A stretch of 64,000 nucleotides of DNA, taken from Candidatus Gastranaerophilales bacterium. Its GTDB lineage: Bacteria > Cyanobacteriota > Vampirovibrionia > Gastranaerophilales > Gastranaerophilaceae. The translations under genes and the position numbers were made by a program. Positions 52,163-61,476 of the stretch are shown here, piece by piece. The notes under the pieces are model-generated. The model saw only the letters and a list, made by a program, of their open reading frames with translations, was not told where the DNA came from and did not search any database. Where the stretch lies: positions 47,032-111,031 of the forward strand of contig JAFYOU010000039.1 in assembly GCA_017560095.1 (NCBI GenBank). Direction: 5' to 3'. How positions within the stretch are numbered: the first letter of the stretch is position 1; every line of letters starts with the position of its first letter.

Positions 52163-53107
52163 ATGAAAAAATTTGCTTTTATCTTCCCTGGTCAAGGCTC
52201 ACAAAGTGCTGGCATGGGTTTAGATTTGTATAATAATTTTGAAGCAGCCAAAAAAGTATATGAAACCGCAGATAAAACTTTAGAAAAAGAGATTTCTAAA
52301 ATATGTTTTGAAGGCCCTGATGAAGATTTAAAAGCAACAATTAACGCTCAAAGTGCAATTGTAGCAACATCAATTGTAGCGCTTGAAGCTTTTAAATCAC
52401 AATGCGATATAAAACCAACAATAACAATGGGGCATTCATTAGGTGAATATTGCGCGATGTATTGTGCAGATGTTATGGATTTAGAAACAACAATAAAAGC
52501 GATACAAAAACGCTCGGAATTAATGGATGCAGCAACCAAAACAACAAAGGGCACAATGGCGGCTGTTTTAGGTGCGTCAATTGAAACAATTGAAGATTGT
52601 TTAAAAGAAGCTTCAACTTTAGGTTTGGCACAAATTGCAAACTACAATGATCCAACACAAATTGTTATTACAGGCGAAGTTGAAGCAATCAATAAAGCTT
52701 GCGAACTAATAAAAGAGCGTGGCGCCAAAAGAGTTGTGCCTCTAGCGGTTTCAGGGGGCTTTCATTCTAAACTTATGAATAGCGCCAAAGATGGTTTTGT
52801 TGATTTTGTTAAAGAATTAAATTTAAAAAATGCAACAATTCCTGTTATTACAAATGTTGATGCGAAAGAAACAATCTTGGCATCAGATTTTACACAAAAA
52901 ATGCCAGATCAAATCAATTCATCTGTTATGTGGGTTCAAACAATTCAAAAAGCAATCGAAATGGGCATTGATACATTTATTGAGTTTGGAAACGGCAAAG
53001 TTTTAGCAGGTTTAAATCGCAAAATCTCAGCAGACATCACTACATACAATGTATATGACAGCGAATCATTAAAAACAACAATGGAACAATTAACAGTAGG
53101 AGTATAA
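52163..53107 (+). CDS. fabD: Malonyl-CoA-acyl carrier protein transacylase
   Basis: Moves malonyl from CoA to ACP for fatty-acid elongation. The N-terminal FIFPGQGSQSAGMG, the catalytic GHSLGEYCAMY (Ser in the GHSLG box), the active-site His region SGGFHSKLMNSA and a final EFGNGKVLAGL are all present. Length 314 is normal. fabG follows after 2 bases. In Escherichia coli fabH lies between plsX and fabD; here it does not. Confidence 0.96.
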   Translation: MKKFAFIFPGQGSQSAGMGLDLYNNFEAAKKVYETADKTLEKEISKICFEGPDEDLKATINAQSAIVATSIVALEAFKSQCDIKPTITMGHSLGEYCAMYCADVMDLETTIKAIQKRSELMDAATKTTKGTMAAVLGASIETIEDCLKEASTLGLAQIANYNDPTQIVITGEVEAINKACELIKERGAKRVVPLAVSGGFHSKLMNSAKDGFVDFVKELNLKNATIPVITNVDAKETILASDFTQKMPDQINSSVMWVQTIQKAIEMGIDTFIEFGNGKVLAGLNRKISADITTYNVYDSESLKTTMEQLTVGV

Positions 53108-53109
53108 TA

Positions 53110-53838
53110 ATGAGTGAAAAATTAGCACTAGTTACAGGTGGTTCAAGAGGAATCGGTAAAGCATGTGCCCTTAAATTAGCTGAAGCTGGTTATGATGTAA
53201 TTATTAACTACGCAGGAAATGTTGAAGCTGCAAACAAAACAGTTGAAGAAATAAAAGCACTAGGAGTTACTGCAGAAGCTTATAAATTTGATATTTCAAA
53301 TCAAACAGAAGTTGATGAGAATATTGCAAAAATAATTGAAAAATACGGAAGAATTGATATTTTAGTAAATAATGCAGGTATCACAAGGGATGATTTATTT
53401 ATCCGTATGGATGCCGATAAATGGAATGCAGTAATTAATACAAACTTAAATTCAGCATTTTATGTTACAAAACCAGTTGTAAAAATTATGATGAAACAAC
53501 GTAGTGGCGCTATTGTTAATATGGCAAGCATAGTTGGAGTATATGGAAATATTGGACAAGCAAACTATTGTGCTGCTAAGGCTGGTTTAATTGGCTTCAC
53601 TAAATCATTAGCCAAAGAATTGGGTTCAAGAAACATTAGGGTTAATGCTATCGCCCCAGGTTTTATCGAAACAGATATGACTAAAGACTTAGGAAATACT
53701 GAAGAATTTCTTAAACTAATTCCTTTAAAACGCATGGGCAAACCTGAAGATATTGCTGCTGCTGTTAAATTCTTGGCAGTAGATTCAACCTATGTTACAG
53801 GTCAAGTCCTAGAAGTTGATGGCGGATTAGTAATATAG
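53110..53838 (+). CDS. fabG: 3-oxoacyl-[acyl-carrier-protein] reductase
   Basis: NADPH-dependent SDR-family reductase of the fatty-acid cycle. The Rossmann motif is TGGSRGIGKACALKLAE, the structural NNAGI follows (VNNAGITRDDLFIRM), and the catalytic triad is in NMASIVG and NYCAAKAGLIGFTKSL (Tyr and Lys four apart). The C-terminal RVNAIAPGFIETDMT, with VTGQVLEVDGG, matches FabG. Length 242 is usual. It ends the fab run; the acpP gene that often follows is replaced by an ankyrin-protein gene. Confidence 0.96.
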   Translation: MSEKLALVTGGSRGIGKACALKLAEAGYDVIINYAGNVEAANKTVEEIKALGVTAEAYKFDISNQTEVDENIAKIIEKYGRIDILVNNAGITRDDLFIRMDADKWNAVINTNLNSAFYVTKPVVKIMMKQRSGAIVNMASIVGVYGNIGQANYCAAKAGLIGFTKSLAKELGSRNIRVNAIAPGFIETDMTKDLGNTEEFLKLIPLKRMGKPEDIAAAVKFLAVDSTYVTGQVLEVDGGLVI

Positions 53839-53849
53839 AAATACATTTA

Positions 53850-54467
53850 ATGAAAAAAATATCAAAAATTTTTTCTTTACTTTTGCCGATATTGTTTTTA
53901 ACAATGTCGGCTTTAGCTATTGAAATAAATAATTTTGAAGATTTTTCATCTCGGTCGATTATAATAAATCAACAAAAATCTTTTTTAACACAAGAACAAA
54001 AAGATGTTTTAATTTCAAAAAAATTAACCCCAACAATAGCTTGCCTAATTCAACAAATTAAAAAAAATAATATTGAAAATGTTAATCTTTTACTAGAAAC
54101 AGGTGTAAATCCAAACCAAAACTACATGACAGAATATCCTATATATATTGCCGCAAAAGAAAATAACTTTGAAATTTTAAAGCTACTATACACAAAAGGA
54201 GCAAAAATAGATAAAGGATTTTACAGCGAATTATACGAAGCAGTAAAAAATAAAAACTCTAATATGGCGCAATTTTTACTAGACAAAAAAGCAAATATTA
54301 ATTACGTTGATACTATAACAGAAAATTCCATTTTGTATTTAACATTAAAAAATAACATGCTTCAAATCGCGCAACAACTAATTGCTCAAGGCGCAAGGCC
54401 AGACAGAAAATCTATTTTATATATTAAAAAGAAAAAACTCTTTTATCTAATTCAAAATGAAATTTAA
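53850..54467 (+). CDS. Exported ankyrin-repeat protein
   Basis: A signal peptide (KKISKIFSLLLPILFLTMSALA, cleavage near residue 24) precedes about 180 mature residues with three to four ankyrin repeats: KKNNIENVNLLLETGVNPNQNYMTEYPIYIAAKENNFEILKLLYTKGAKI shortened here in two overlapping units, then ELYEAVKNKNSNMAQFLLDKKANINYV and LYLTLKNNMLQIAQQLIAQGARPD. It is probably periplasmic. It follows fabG by 11 bases and likely shares its transcript, though no functional link to lipid synthesis is evident. Confidence 0.82.
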   Translation: MKKISKIFSLLLPILFLTMSALAIEINNFEDFSSRSIIINQQKSFLTQEQKDVLISKKLTPTIACLIQQIKKNNIENVNLLLETGVNPNQNYMTEYPIYIAAKENNFEILKLLYTKGAKIDKGFYSELYEAVKNKNSNMAQFLLDKKANINYVDTITENSILYLTLKNNMLQIAQQLIAQGARPDRKSILYIKKKKLFYLIQNEI

Positions 54468-54495
54468 TTTGAAAAAATTATTTTTTTCATTAAAT
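54462..54495 (+). terminator. Weak AT-only hairpin after the ankyrin gene
   Basis: TGAAAAAA and TTTTTTCA, extended outward by ATTTAAT and ATTAAAT with one bulge, form a stem of A-T pairs only. It overlaps the stop codon of the ankyrin gene. It may end the fab transcript, but the lack of G-C pairs makes this uncertain. Confidence 0.3.
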
Positions 54496-54531
54496 GTATT
54501 TTAAATAATATAAGACAAAATAAAAGGTATT

Positions 54532-54768
54532 ATGGCTACTATTTATTTTAACCCTTCAGCATGGATGAGCGCATCATTAGAAGTAAAAAACACTACAAGC
54601 ACAACCTTAAAACAACAATATCTTTTAAGTCAGGATTGTGCGGTTTTTTTGTATGAAATATCACCCAAGGAAAAAACATTTATAAAAATATTTAAAAATC
54701 TTTTTAGACTAAATAAAATTCAAAAGAAAAAAGAAAATCCTTTAAACAACAAAGAAACATCCAACTAA
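54532..54768 (+). CDS. Unknown 78-residue protein
   Basis: An ATG with AAAGG about 5 bases upstream opens a 78-residue frame beginning MATIYFNPSAWMSASLEVKN. The last third is Lys- and Asn-rich. No signal peptide; no recognised domain. It lies between the ankyrin gene and aspS on the same strand. Could be a real small gene; the composition is consistent with local coding, but nothing further supports it. Confidence 0.45.
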   Translation: MATIYFNPSAWMSASLEVKNTTSTTLKQQYLLSQDCAVFLYEISPKEKTFIKIFKNLFRLNKIQKKKENPLNNKETSN

Positions 54769-54974
54769 ATAACCAAAGAAAATAGAATTAAAAAAATACT
54801 AGTAAATTAAATGATTACAAAATCATAGCAGCCAAAGAAGATAATTTTCCTAAGGTTACAGAAAAAGACTTTACCAATTAATCAACTTATCTTCAAACTT
54901 CTTAAAACTCTTTAAAATATCTTATGTTTATACTATAATTTTCCTTGCAAGAACGAAATATCGAGAGGAAGAAT

Positions 54975-56750
54975 ATGGAATTAACATATAAAAAACTTGG
55001 ATGTACACAAATTACAGAAGCTCACATTGGTCAAGAAACCGTTTTAGCTGGTTGGGCAAGCACAATTCGTGATTTAGGCGGAATTATTTTTGTTGAATTA
55101 AGAGATAAAACTGGTCTTTTTCAACTTGTAGCTGACCCACAAGTTAATCCTAGTGTTCATGAAGTTTTATCAAAAGTTAAATCAGAATATGTTATTCAAG
55201 TAACTGGCAAAGTTTCAAAAAGACCTGACGAAACAATTAATAACAAACTAAAAACAGGTACGATTGAAATGTATCCATCAAAAGTTACTATTTTATCAAC
55301 AGCACAAACTCTTCCTTTTGTATTAGAAGACGACAATGTTTCAGAAGATGTTCGCTTAAAATATCGTTATTTAGATTTGCGTCGTGAAAAAATGATGAAC
55401 AACTTCCAACTTCGTCATAATATCGTAAAAGCTATCAGAAATTATTTAAACGACCTTGATTTTATGGAAGTCGAAACTCCAATTTTAATCAAAGCAACTC
55501 CTGAAGGTGCTCGTGATTATTTAGTTCCATCTCGTTTACACGACGGCAAATTCTATGCTCTACCTCAATCACCTCAAATCTTTAAACAACTTTTAATGGT
55601 TTCAGGTTTTGAAAAATATTATCAAATCGCAAAGTGCTTTAGAGATGAAGATTTAAGAGCAGATAGACAACCTGAATTTACTCAAGTTGATATGGAAATG
55701 TCATTTGTTAATCAAGATGACGTAATCAAAATGACAGAAGGTCTTATTGAAAAAGCTTTTGCTGCTGCAGGTGTTGAAGTTAAAGCTCCATTTAGAAGAA
55801 TTACATACAAAGAAGCTATGGAAAAATATGGTTCAGATAAACCTGATACTCGCTTTGGCTTAGAATTATTTGATGTAACAGATATTATGGAAGCTTCTAC
55901 TTTTGAAGCATTTAAAGCAGTTATTGCCAAAGGCGGAACAGTAAGAGCTATTAAAATTCCAGGGATTGCTGGATATTCTAGAAAAGAAATGGATGATGTA
56001 AGAAATCTTGCAATTTCTTTTGGTGCTAAAGGTTTAGCATGGATCACTTATATGGAAGATGGAGAAGTTAAATCTCCTGTATTAAAATTCTTAAACGAAG
56101 ACCAAGTTAAAGCTATTCAAGAACGTGGCGAAGCAGATAAAGGTGATATTATCTTCTTTGTAGCAGATCATCCAAAAATCGTTTTTGATGTTTTAGGAAG
56201 ATTTAGACTATACTTTGGTCAAAAATTAAATATGATAGATGAATCATTACATGATTTATTATGGGTAGTTGATTTCCCATTATTCGAACAAGATTTAGAA
56301 GATGGTTCATTCAAATCAGTCCACCACCCATTCACAATGCCCGCTTTAGAAGATATTGATAAATTAGAAAACGACAAAGGTAACGTTAAATCAATTGCTT
56401 ACGATATTATCTATAACGGAAATGAGCTTGGTGGCGGTTCAATAAGAATCCATGATGCAGGCATTCAAGAAAAAGTATTCCATGCACTTGGCTTAAGCGA
56501 AGAAGATATTCAAAATAAATTTGAATTTTTGGTTAATGCATTTAAATATGGCACACCTCCACATGGCGGTTTAGCTATTGGTCTTGATAGATTAGTGGCA
56601 CTATTATTAAGGGCTCAATCAATCAGAGAAGTTATTGCATTTCCTAAAAATTCAGCAGCTAAAGACTTGATGACAGACGCTCCAAGCTTAGCTTCTGAAG
56701 AACAATTAAGAGAATTGCACTTAAAATTAAGAAATTTACCAAAGGTATAA
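54975..56750 (+). CDS. aspS: Aspartyl-tRNA synthetase
   Basis: Charges tRNA-Asp (and possibly tRNA-Asn if non-discriminating). The ATG at 54975 has AGAGGAAG six bases upstream and gives the normal start; a TTG ten codons earlier was rejected. The OB-fold anticodon-binding domain (about 1-130) holds GWASTIRDLGGIIFVELRDKTG. The class II core shows motif 1 in NFLxVETPIL-type FMEVETPILIKATPEGARD, motif 2 in CFRDEDLRADRQPEFTQVDMEMSF, the bacterial GAD insertion, and motif 3 in GLAIGLDRLVALL. Length 591 is the bacterial type. Confidence 0.97.
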   Translation: MELTYKKLGCTQITEAHIGQETVLAGWASTIRDLGGIIFVELRDKTGLFQLVADPQVNPSVHEVLSKVKSEYVIQVTGKVSKRPDETINNKLKTGTIEMYPSKVTILSTAQTLPFVLEDDNVSEDVRLKYRYLDLRREKMMNNFQLRHNIVKAIRNYLNDLDFMEVETPILIKATPEGARDYLVPSRLHDGKFYALPQSPQIFKQLLMVSGFEKYYQIAKCFRDEDLRADRQPEFTQVDMEMSFVNQDDVIKMTEGLIEKAFAAAGVEVKAPFRRITYKEAMEKYGSDKPDTRFGLELFDVTDIMEASTFEAFKAVIAKGGTVRAIKIPGIAGYSRKEMDDVRNLAISFGAKGLAWITYMEDGEVKSPVLKFLNEDQVKAIQERGEADKGDIIFFVADHPKIVFDVLGRFRLYFGQKLNMIDESLHDLLWVVDFPLFEQDLEDGSFKSVHHPFTMPALEDIDKLENDKGNVKSIAYDIIYNGNELGGGSIRIHDAGIQEKVFHALGLSEEDIQNKFEFLVNAFKYGTPPHGGLAIGLDRLVALLLRAQSIREVIAFPKNSAAKDLMTDAPSLASEEQLRELHLKLRNLPKV

Positions 56751-56752
56751 AT

Positions 56753-57490
56753 TTGTTAAACAACAAAAAAATAGTTATAGTAATGCCTGCGTACAATGCG
56801 CAGGCTACTTTAAAAAAAACCTATGAAGCAATCCCTCATTCGATTGTAGATGATATCGTTTTAGTGGATGATTGCTCGAGTGATGCCACAATTGAAATTG
56901 CAAAATCACTAAAAATTAAAACTATAACTCACGAAAAAAACCTTGGTTATGGAGCAAATCAAAAAACGTGTTACCAAGAAGCCCTTAAACTTGGTGCAGA
57001 TATAGTTATTATGCTTCATCCTGATTTTCAATATGACCCAAGGTTAATACCTGCGCTCGCTTCAATGATAGCTTATGATAATTACGATTGCGCATTAGCT
57101 TCCCGCATGCTTGTAGGCTCTGCAAAAAACTCTAAAATGCCAAAATACAAATATTTTGCAAATAAATTTTTAACAGCTTTTCAAAATTTATTTTTAAATA
57201 AAAATTTATCAGAATACCATACAGGCTATCGTGCATTTAGCGCTGAGGTTTTAAAAAGCTTGCCTTATGAAAAAATGGACAATGACTTTATCTTTGACAA
57301 TGAAATGTTGGCTTTAATTTATTACAAAGGCTTTTCAATTGGCGAAATTTCTTGTCCAACCAAATACTTTGATGGCGCAAGCTCAATTAATTTTATGCGT
57401 TCAACGAAATATGGCTTTGGTGTTTTGAAAGTTAGCTTACTTTATAGACTCGCTAAACTTAAATTTAAAACAAAACTATTCTTTGATTGA
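56753..57490 (+). CDS. Family 2 glycosyltransferase
   Basis: GT-A fold enzyme of the dolichol-phosphate-mannose synthase or undecaprenyl-phosphate glycosyltransferase type. It starts at a TTG 2 bases after the aspS stop, with AAGG (56742-56745) upstream; no ATG is available before the fold begins. Motifs are VIVMPAYNAQATLKKT, the nucleotide-sugar-binding DDIVLVDDCSSDAT, the LGYGANQKTCYQEAL block, and HPDFQYDP in place of the usual DAD-type metal site. YHTGYRAFS occurs near residue 160. No C-terminal membrane anchor, 245 residues. The last 15 bases overlap the opposite gene. Sugar donor unknown. Confidence 0.88.
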   Translation: MLNNKKIVIVMPAYNAQATLKKTYEAIPHSIVDDIVLVDDCSSDATIEIAKSLKIKTITHEKNLGYGANQKTCYQEALKLGADIVIMLHPDFQYDPRLIPALASMIAYDNYDCALASRMLVGSAKNSKMPKYKYFANKFLTAFQNLFLNKNLSEYHTGYRAFSAEVLKSLPYEKMDNDFIFDNEMLALIYYKGFSIGEISCPTKYFDGASSINFMRSTKYGFGVLKVSLLYRLAKLKFKTKLFFD

Positions 57491-59539
57491 GAAAAATTCA
57501 ATAAATCGCTTTCTGTATTCACCAACAATAACATCTGAATATTGAATATCTGGATTTAAACCATTTATACTTAAAGTCTTGCATAATTGATTAAAAGTTC
57601 TAATTTTTGCACCAACACCTACTTTAGGGGAATTTAATAGAAAATACTGATAAGGAAAATTCGTAAATATGTGTGCAGCAAAAGAGACTACATCATGATT
57701 TTCACCATTAAAGCATTTTTCTGCAGTATTATATGCTTCGACTTCTGTTACCTTGCACGACATAATTTCTTCATATAAAACATTAATTGCTTCAAAATCC
57801 GGTTCCATTGATAATTTATACTTATATTGCATTAAACTTTTATCAAATTTAACATTGGGGTTACGCCCAATAGTACTTACGGTGAACGCTTCGCTAGCAA
57901 AATCAGTAGCAACATTTGGATTTGATTTTTTTTCAGAATCAAGGAGTTGAAATTTTGCAATTCCATGCTTTCTAAGCCCGAAATACATTCTTGTAATATC
58001 GGGAAATCTAAAATTAATATTTACAGGAAATATAGGTTTAAAACTTTTGCCAGTTTTAATGTCAAATATTGGTTCTAAATTTTGTTCAAGCATAATTATA
58101 GTAGCCACAATCAAAGATTGTATCTCTATGCTTGTATTTTGCGCTACTTTTTTAGAAATTCCTTCGGCTTTTTGCATTGATTTAGAATCTAACTTTTGCC
58201 CCATGCAATATTTTATCCAAAGCTCAACATCCGAATTACTCATTTTGGATAAAGTTTTACATTGTTTTTCTAGTAATTTTTCAGGTAAAAATGAAAACAT
58301 TGTTCTATATTCATCAACAGGTGAAGTTTTGAGAGCGTCACTTTCTGAAACTTTTAAAGATTGTTTAATTTCTTTTTTAATTTCTGCACTTTTTTCATTA
58401 GCAGAATCTATAAACTTTTGCAATTCGCCATCTTGCTCGGCTTTATCATATTTTTCGCAAGATAAAGAAATTTGAACACCCAATTGCTTGGCTAATTCTG
58501 GATTAGCTGCCCAAAATTTTGTCATAATTATCTTCATGGCAGGATTATAGTCATCAGTCCTATAAATAATGCTTTGCGGTGAATAAAAATTATTTTCTCT
58601 TAAATATACAGACAATTTATTTCTTGTTTCAGGCGAATTATTCCAGGCGTCAATCATAATGATTCTTTTTCTTTGACCACCTTTTTGCATTGCATTGATT
58701 GCTTCAACTTTTTCTTCGCCAGACATTTTGGCCCAACGTTCTTTAGAAAATTGGGATAATCTTTCTTTTTGTTCATCCGACATTGGCTTTGAAGTATGAG
58801 AAGAAATAATTCTTTGTCTTTCTTCGGGAGACATTTCTTGCCATTTTTTTGAAATTTTATCAGCCATGAAATCAGAATAACCTTCTCTTGTATATCTTAA
58901 AGAAGTAAGATATGCGGAACTAGGCAATTTGATTCCAAGCGCATCAAGAGTGGAAGATAAAATATAATTTTTATCATCTTTTTTAAAGGCTTCATTAATA
59001 TCTTCATTGATGTCATTATTAATTTCAGGAATTGTTTTTCCTTCAAGAAAAATTTTTCTTAACAAATATAAAGTTAAATTGTTTTCACCATTAGAAAATA
59101 AACTTTCCCCAGAAAGCTCATCTTTCATCAAAAGTATATCGTATAAAATGCCACGTTTTGATTTTAATTCTTCTACTTCTTTTAAATCATCAAACAATGG
59201 TTCATCAGGATACGCTTCTTTAACATCATTTACACTATCGCAAATTAAAAGATACTCAAAAGCATTACGTTGTGCTTGAAGAGGGGTTAATTTTTTTCTT
59301 TCTTCGGGCGGTAAATTTTCAATATAAGCCTTTAAACTTGCTGGTAATTTATCTTGGTTTCTATTTACAAAACTATCTAAATCTTTTTCAACCCTAGCGC
59401 CAAAAGCTAATAAATAATAACTTTGAGGATATGCAACTTGTGAATATTTCACGCTTGGTAGAATAGTTAAATCATTACTTTTTGAAAAAGATGACTTCTT
59501 TTGAATATTTTGTTGAATTAAAACTGGAGCAATTTTCAT
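57476..59539 (-). CDS. Unknown 687-residue protein with tandem W-x2-[MN]-[SN]-P-E repeats
   Basis: Family not recognised. The N-terminus is Lys/Ser/Gln-rich for about 45 residues and then reads YYLLAFGARVEKDLD, like the FGG-tagged proteins of this lineage. A helical region (about 60-230) follows. At about 235-345 come four related units: KKWQEMSPEERQRII, KERWAKMSGEEKVEAI, IDAWNNSPETRNKLS and TKFWAANPELAKQL, resembling NUMOD-type modules. The C-terminal half (about 400-687) is a helical, Asn/Phe-rich region. No signal peptide or membrane span. It sits 7 bases after the GGDEF/HD-GYP gene and may share its transcript. Confidence 0.72.
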   Translation of the reverse strand: MKIAPVLIQQNIQKKSSFSKSNDLTILPSVKYSQVAYPQSYYLLAFGARVEKDLDSFVNRNQDKLPASLKAYIENLPPEERKKLTPLQAQRNAFEYLLICDSVNDVKEAYPDEPLFDDLKEVEELKSKRGILYDILLMKDELSGESLFSNGENNLTLYLLRKIFLEGKTIPEINNDINEDINEAFKKDDKNYILSSTLDALGIKLPSSAYLTSLRYTREGYSDFMADKISKKWQEMSPEERQRIISSHTSKPMSDEQKERLSQFSKERWAKMSGEEKVEAINAMQKGGQRKRIIMIDAWNNSPETRNKLSVYLRENNFYSPQSIIYRTDDYNPAMKIIMTKFWAANPELAKQLGVQISLSCEKYDKAEQDGELQKFIDSANEKSAEIKKEIKQSLKVSESDALKTSPVDEYRTMFSFLPEKLLEKQCKTLSKMSNSDVELWIKYCMGQKLDSKSMQKAEGISKKVAQNTSIEIQSLIVATIIMLEQNLEPIFDIKTGKSFKPIFPVNINFRFPDITRMYFGLRKHGIAKFQLLDSEKKSNPNVATDFASEAFTVSTIGRNPNVKFDKSLMQYKYKLSMEPDFEAINVLYEEIMSCKVTEVEAYNTAEKCFNGENHDVVSFAAHIFTNFPYQYFLLNSPKVGVGAKIRTFNQLCKTLSINGLNPDIQYSDVIVGEYRKRFIEFFSIKE

Positions 59540-59546
59540 ATCTAGA

Positions 59547-61385
59547 CTATATATTAGTTGCTAAGCTTGGTGCAATAATAATAAATTGACGAATTAATTC
59601 TCTGTCCCATTGTACACCTGAACCCATTTTTAAAATTTCACAAGCTTTGTGAACAGATAATCCTTTTCTGTATGGCCTATCAGAAATTAAAGCATGATAC
59701 GCATCAGCAACTGCTACGATTCTTGCAGATAAAGGAATTTCATCTCCTTTTAAACCATATGGATAACCTGAGCCATCAATATGTTCATGGTGATATTTAA
59801 CCATCGGAATTAAATCATGAAGAGATTTATTTGGCATCAATACTTTATCCGCACCAATTGCAGGATGCTGTTTCATAATCTTCCATTCATCGTCCGATAA
59901 CATTGTCGGTTTTCTTAAAACATGTTCAGGAATTCCAATTTTTCCGATATCGTGCAATAATGCACCCAATTTAATTCTTTCTACTTCGCTTGCAGGCAAA
60001 TTGATAGCACGTGCTAGCGCTTCTGCATATCTTGATACAGCTGCAGAATGACCTTTTGTATATGTGTCTTTAGCATCAATTGTGCTAGCTAAAGATGAAA
60101 CCACATCTAATAAATGCTCATTTGAAACAATATTTTCATTATGAAATTGATTAATCAATTCTTCTTCTATATCAATACCAATTGTTGCATGTTTTTTAGT
60201 TAAAACTTGTGCAAAACATTTTAATGCTTCATCATCCCAAAAATTATAATCAGATGTCGAAACAATTTCAGATTGACCTGATTGAGCACGTTTACTTTTT
60301 GAAATAAATAATGCTTGTTCAGCCAAAATAGTAAGCTTATCTTGTTTATTTGTTGAAGTAGGAAACATTGAAATACCACAAGAAAATTTCAATTGCCCTA
60401 AATCGTCAAACATTGTGCATGCTAAATTATAAAGTAAAAATTCGCAAACATATTTTGCTTCAGATTCAGATGTATCAGGCATTATAATTGCAATTTCATC
60501 ACCCGCATAACGACCCAAAATATCTGTGTTTCTAACATTTTTCTTAATTTTATTTGCAACTTCTTTGATTACTTCGTCGCCTTTAGCATGACCCAATTCA
60601 TTATTAATATTAGAAATGTTTGCAATATCAAAAATACAAAATGCCGTTGTTTTATCTGTTCCTATGTTTTTATTTATTTCACGAGATAAATCTTCTTGAA
60701 GTTTTTTATGATTTGATAAACCTGTCAAAGAATCAGTATCAGTATTTTTATCAACCAAATCAGCCAATTGTTTATTTTTATAAAAAATCGCATAGTAATT
60801 AGCAATTAACTTATAAATTTCAAACAATTGATTATTGTTGTCAGAAAAAATCATCACACCAATACTTTCGCCAAAAGCAAGTAATGGGATAATTATAGTT
60901 GGCGCTTTTGAAAAATAATTCATTTTCAAATAAGCGCTATCAGAAGTGAATATTGCTTCTTTATTTTTAAAAGCCCTAACTATTATATTATCATCATCAG
61001 AAAGTAAAACTTTTGATACATAAGAAGAACCAGTTTTTTCAATCAATTTCACGTTTATATAATTAGAAGCACTATTATAGATACCAACTGCCAAAAAATC
61101 TAGGTTCATTTTTGAACAAATTTGCTTGTGTATCGAATAAAACAGCTCTGCTGTATCTTTTTGATTTAAAACAGAAGCATTAATTGCACTAATTATTTCA
61201 AGATAATTAGCATCGCTAGCTTTTGCAATAGAATTTGCCCACCCGCCATAAATACGATTTGCTGAAGTTCTGGCATTAAGCGGCATAATTTTAGATGTGT
61301 CTATTGGATTAGAAGTACTCCCAAAGACTATACCATCTTGCGAATTTTGAATTATATTTTGATTTTTAGTTTTATTAAAATCCAC
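59547..61385 (-). CDS. GAF-GGDEF-HD-GYP cyclic-di-GMP signalling protein
   Basis: Order of domains in 612 residues: disordered N-terminus to about 55, GAF-like sensor at about 60-205, GGDEF at about 220-365, HD-GYP at about 410-612. The GGDEF signature reads GRYAGDEIAIIM, so the first Gly is Ala and the Phe is Ile, leaving AGDEI; diguanylate cyclase activity is doubtful. The HD-GYP part is intact: HDIGKIGIPE, HHEHIDGSGYPYGLKG and VADAYHALISDRPYRKG, with the His, Asp and GYP residues for c-di-GMP hydrolysis. The GAF lacks a recognisable ligand signature. No membrane segments, so it is cytosolic. It may regulate pili or surface proteins, which is inference. Confidence 0.92.
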   Translation of the reverse strand: MDFNKTKNQNIIQNSQDGIVFGSTSNPIDTSKIMPLNARTSANRIYGGWANSIAKASDANYLEIISAINASVLNQKDTAELFYSIHKQICSKMNLDFLAVGIYNSASNYINVKLIEKTGSSYVSKVLLSDDDNIIVRAFKNKEAIFTSDSAYLKMNYFSKAPTIIIPLLAFGESIGVMIFSDNNNQLFEIYKLIANYYAIFYKNKQLADLVDKNTDTDSLTGLSNHKKLQEDLSREINKNIGTDKTTAFCIFDIANISNINNELGHAKGDEVIKEVANKIKKNVRNTDILGRYAGDEIAIIMPDTSESEAKYVCEFLLYNLACTMFDDLGQLKFSCGISMFPTSTNKQDKLTILAEQALFISKSKRAQSGQSEIVSTSDYNFWDDEALKCFAQVLTKKHATIGIDIEEELINQFHNENIVSNEHLLDVVSSLASTIDAKDTYTKGHSAAVSRYAEALARAINLPASEVERIKLGALLHDIGKIGIPEHVLRKPTMLSDDEWKIMKQHPAIGADKVLMPNKSLHDLIPMVKYHHEHIDGSGYPYGLKGDEIPLSARIVAVADAYHALISDRPYRKGLSVHKACEILKMGSGVQWDRELIRQFIIIAPSLATNI

Positions 61386-61476
61386 ACATCAACCTTTCGC
61401 TAATTGATAAATTTAATAAACCTTCTGAATTAAAAAAATGATAGTTTTTTAAAAAAGTCATAACATTTCTTTACAA

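Noticed and set aside
54800-54890. Short coding-like tail (frame reading NDYKIIAAKEDNFPKVTEKDF then stop) before aspS
   Set aside because: It has no start codon and an upstream stop within about ten codons; a decayed gene end is possible but cannot be supported from so short a piece.
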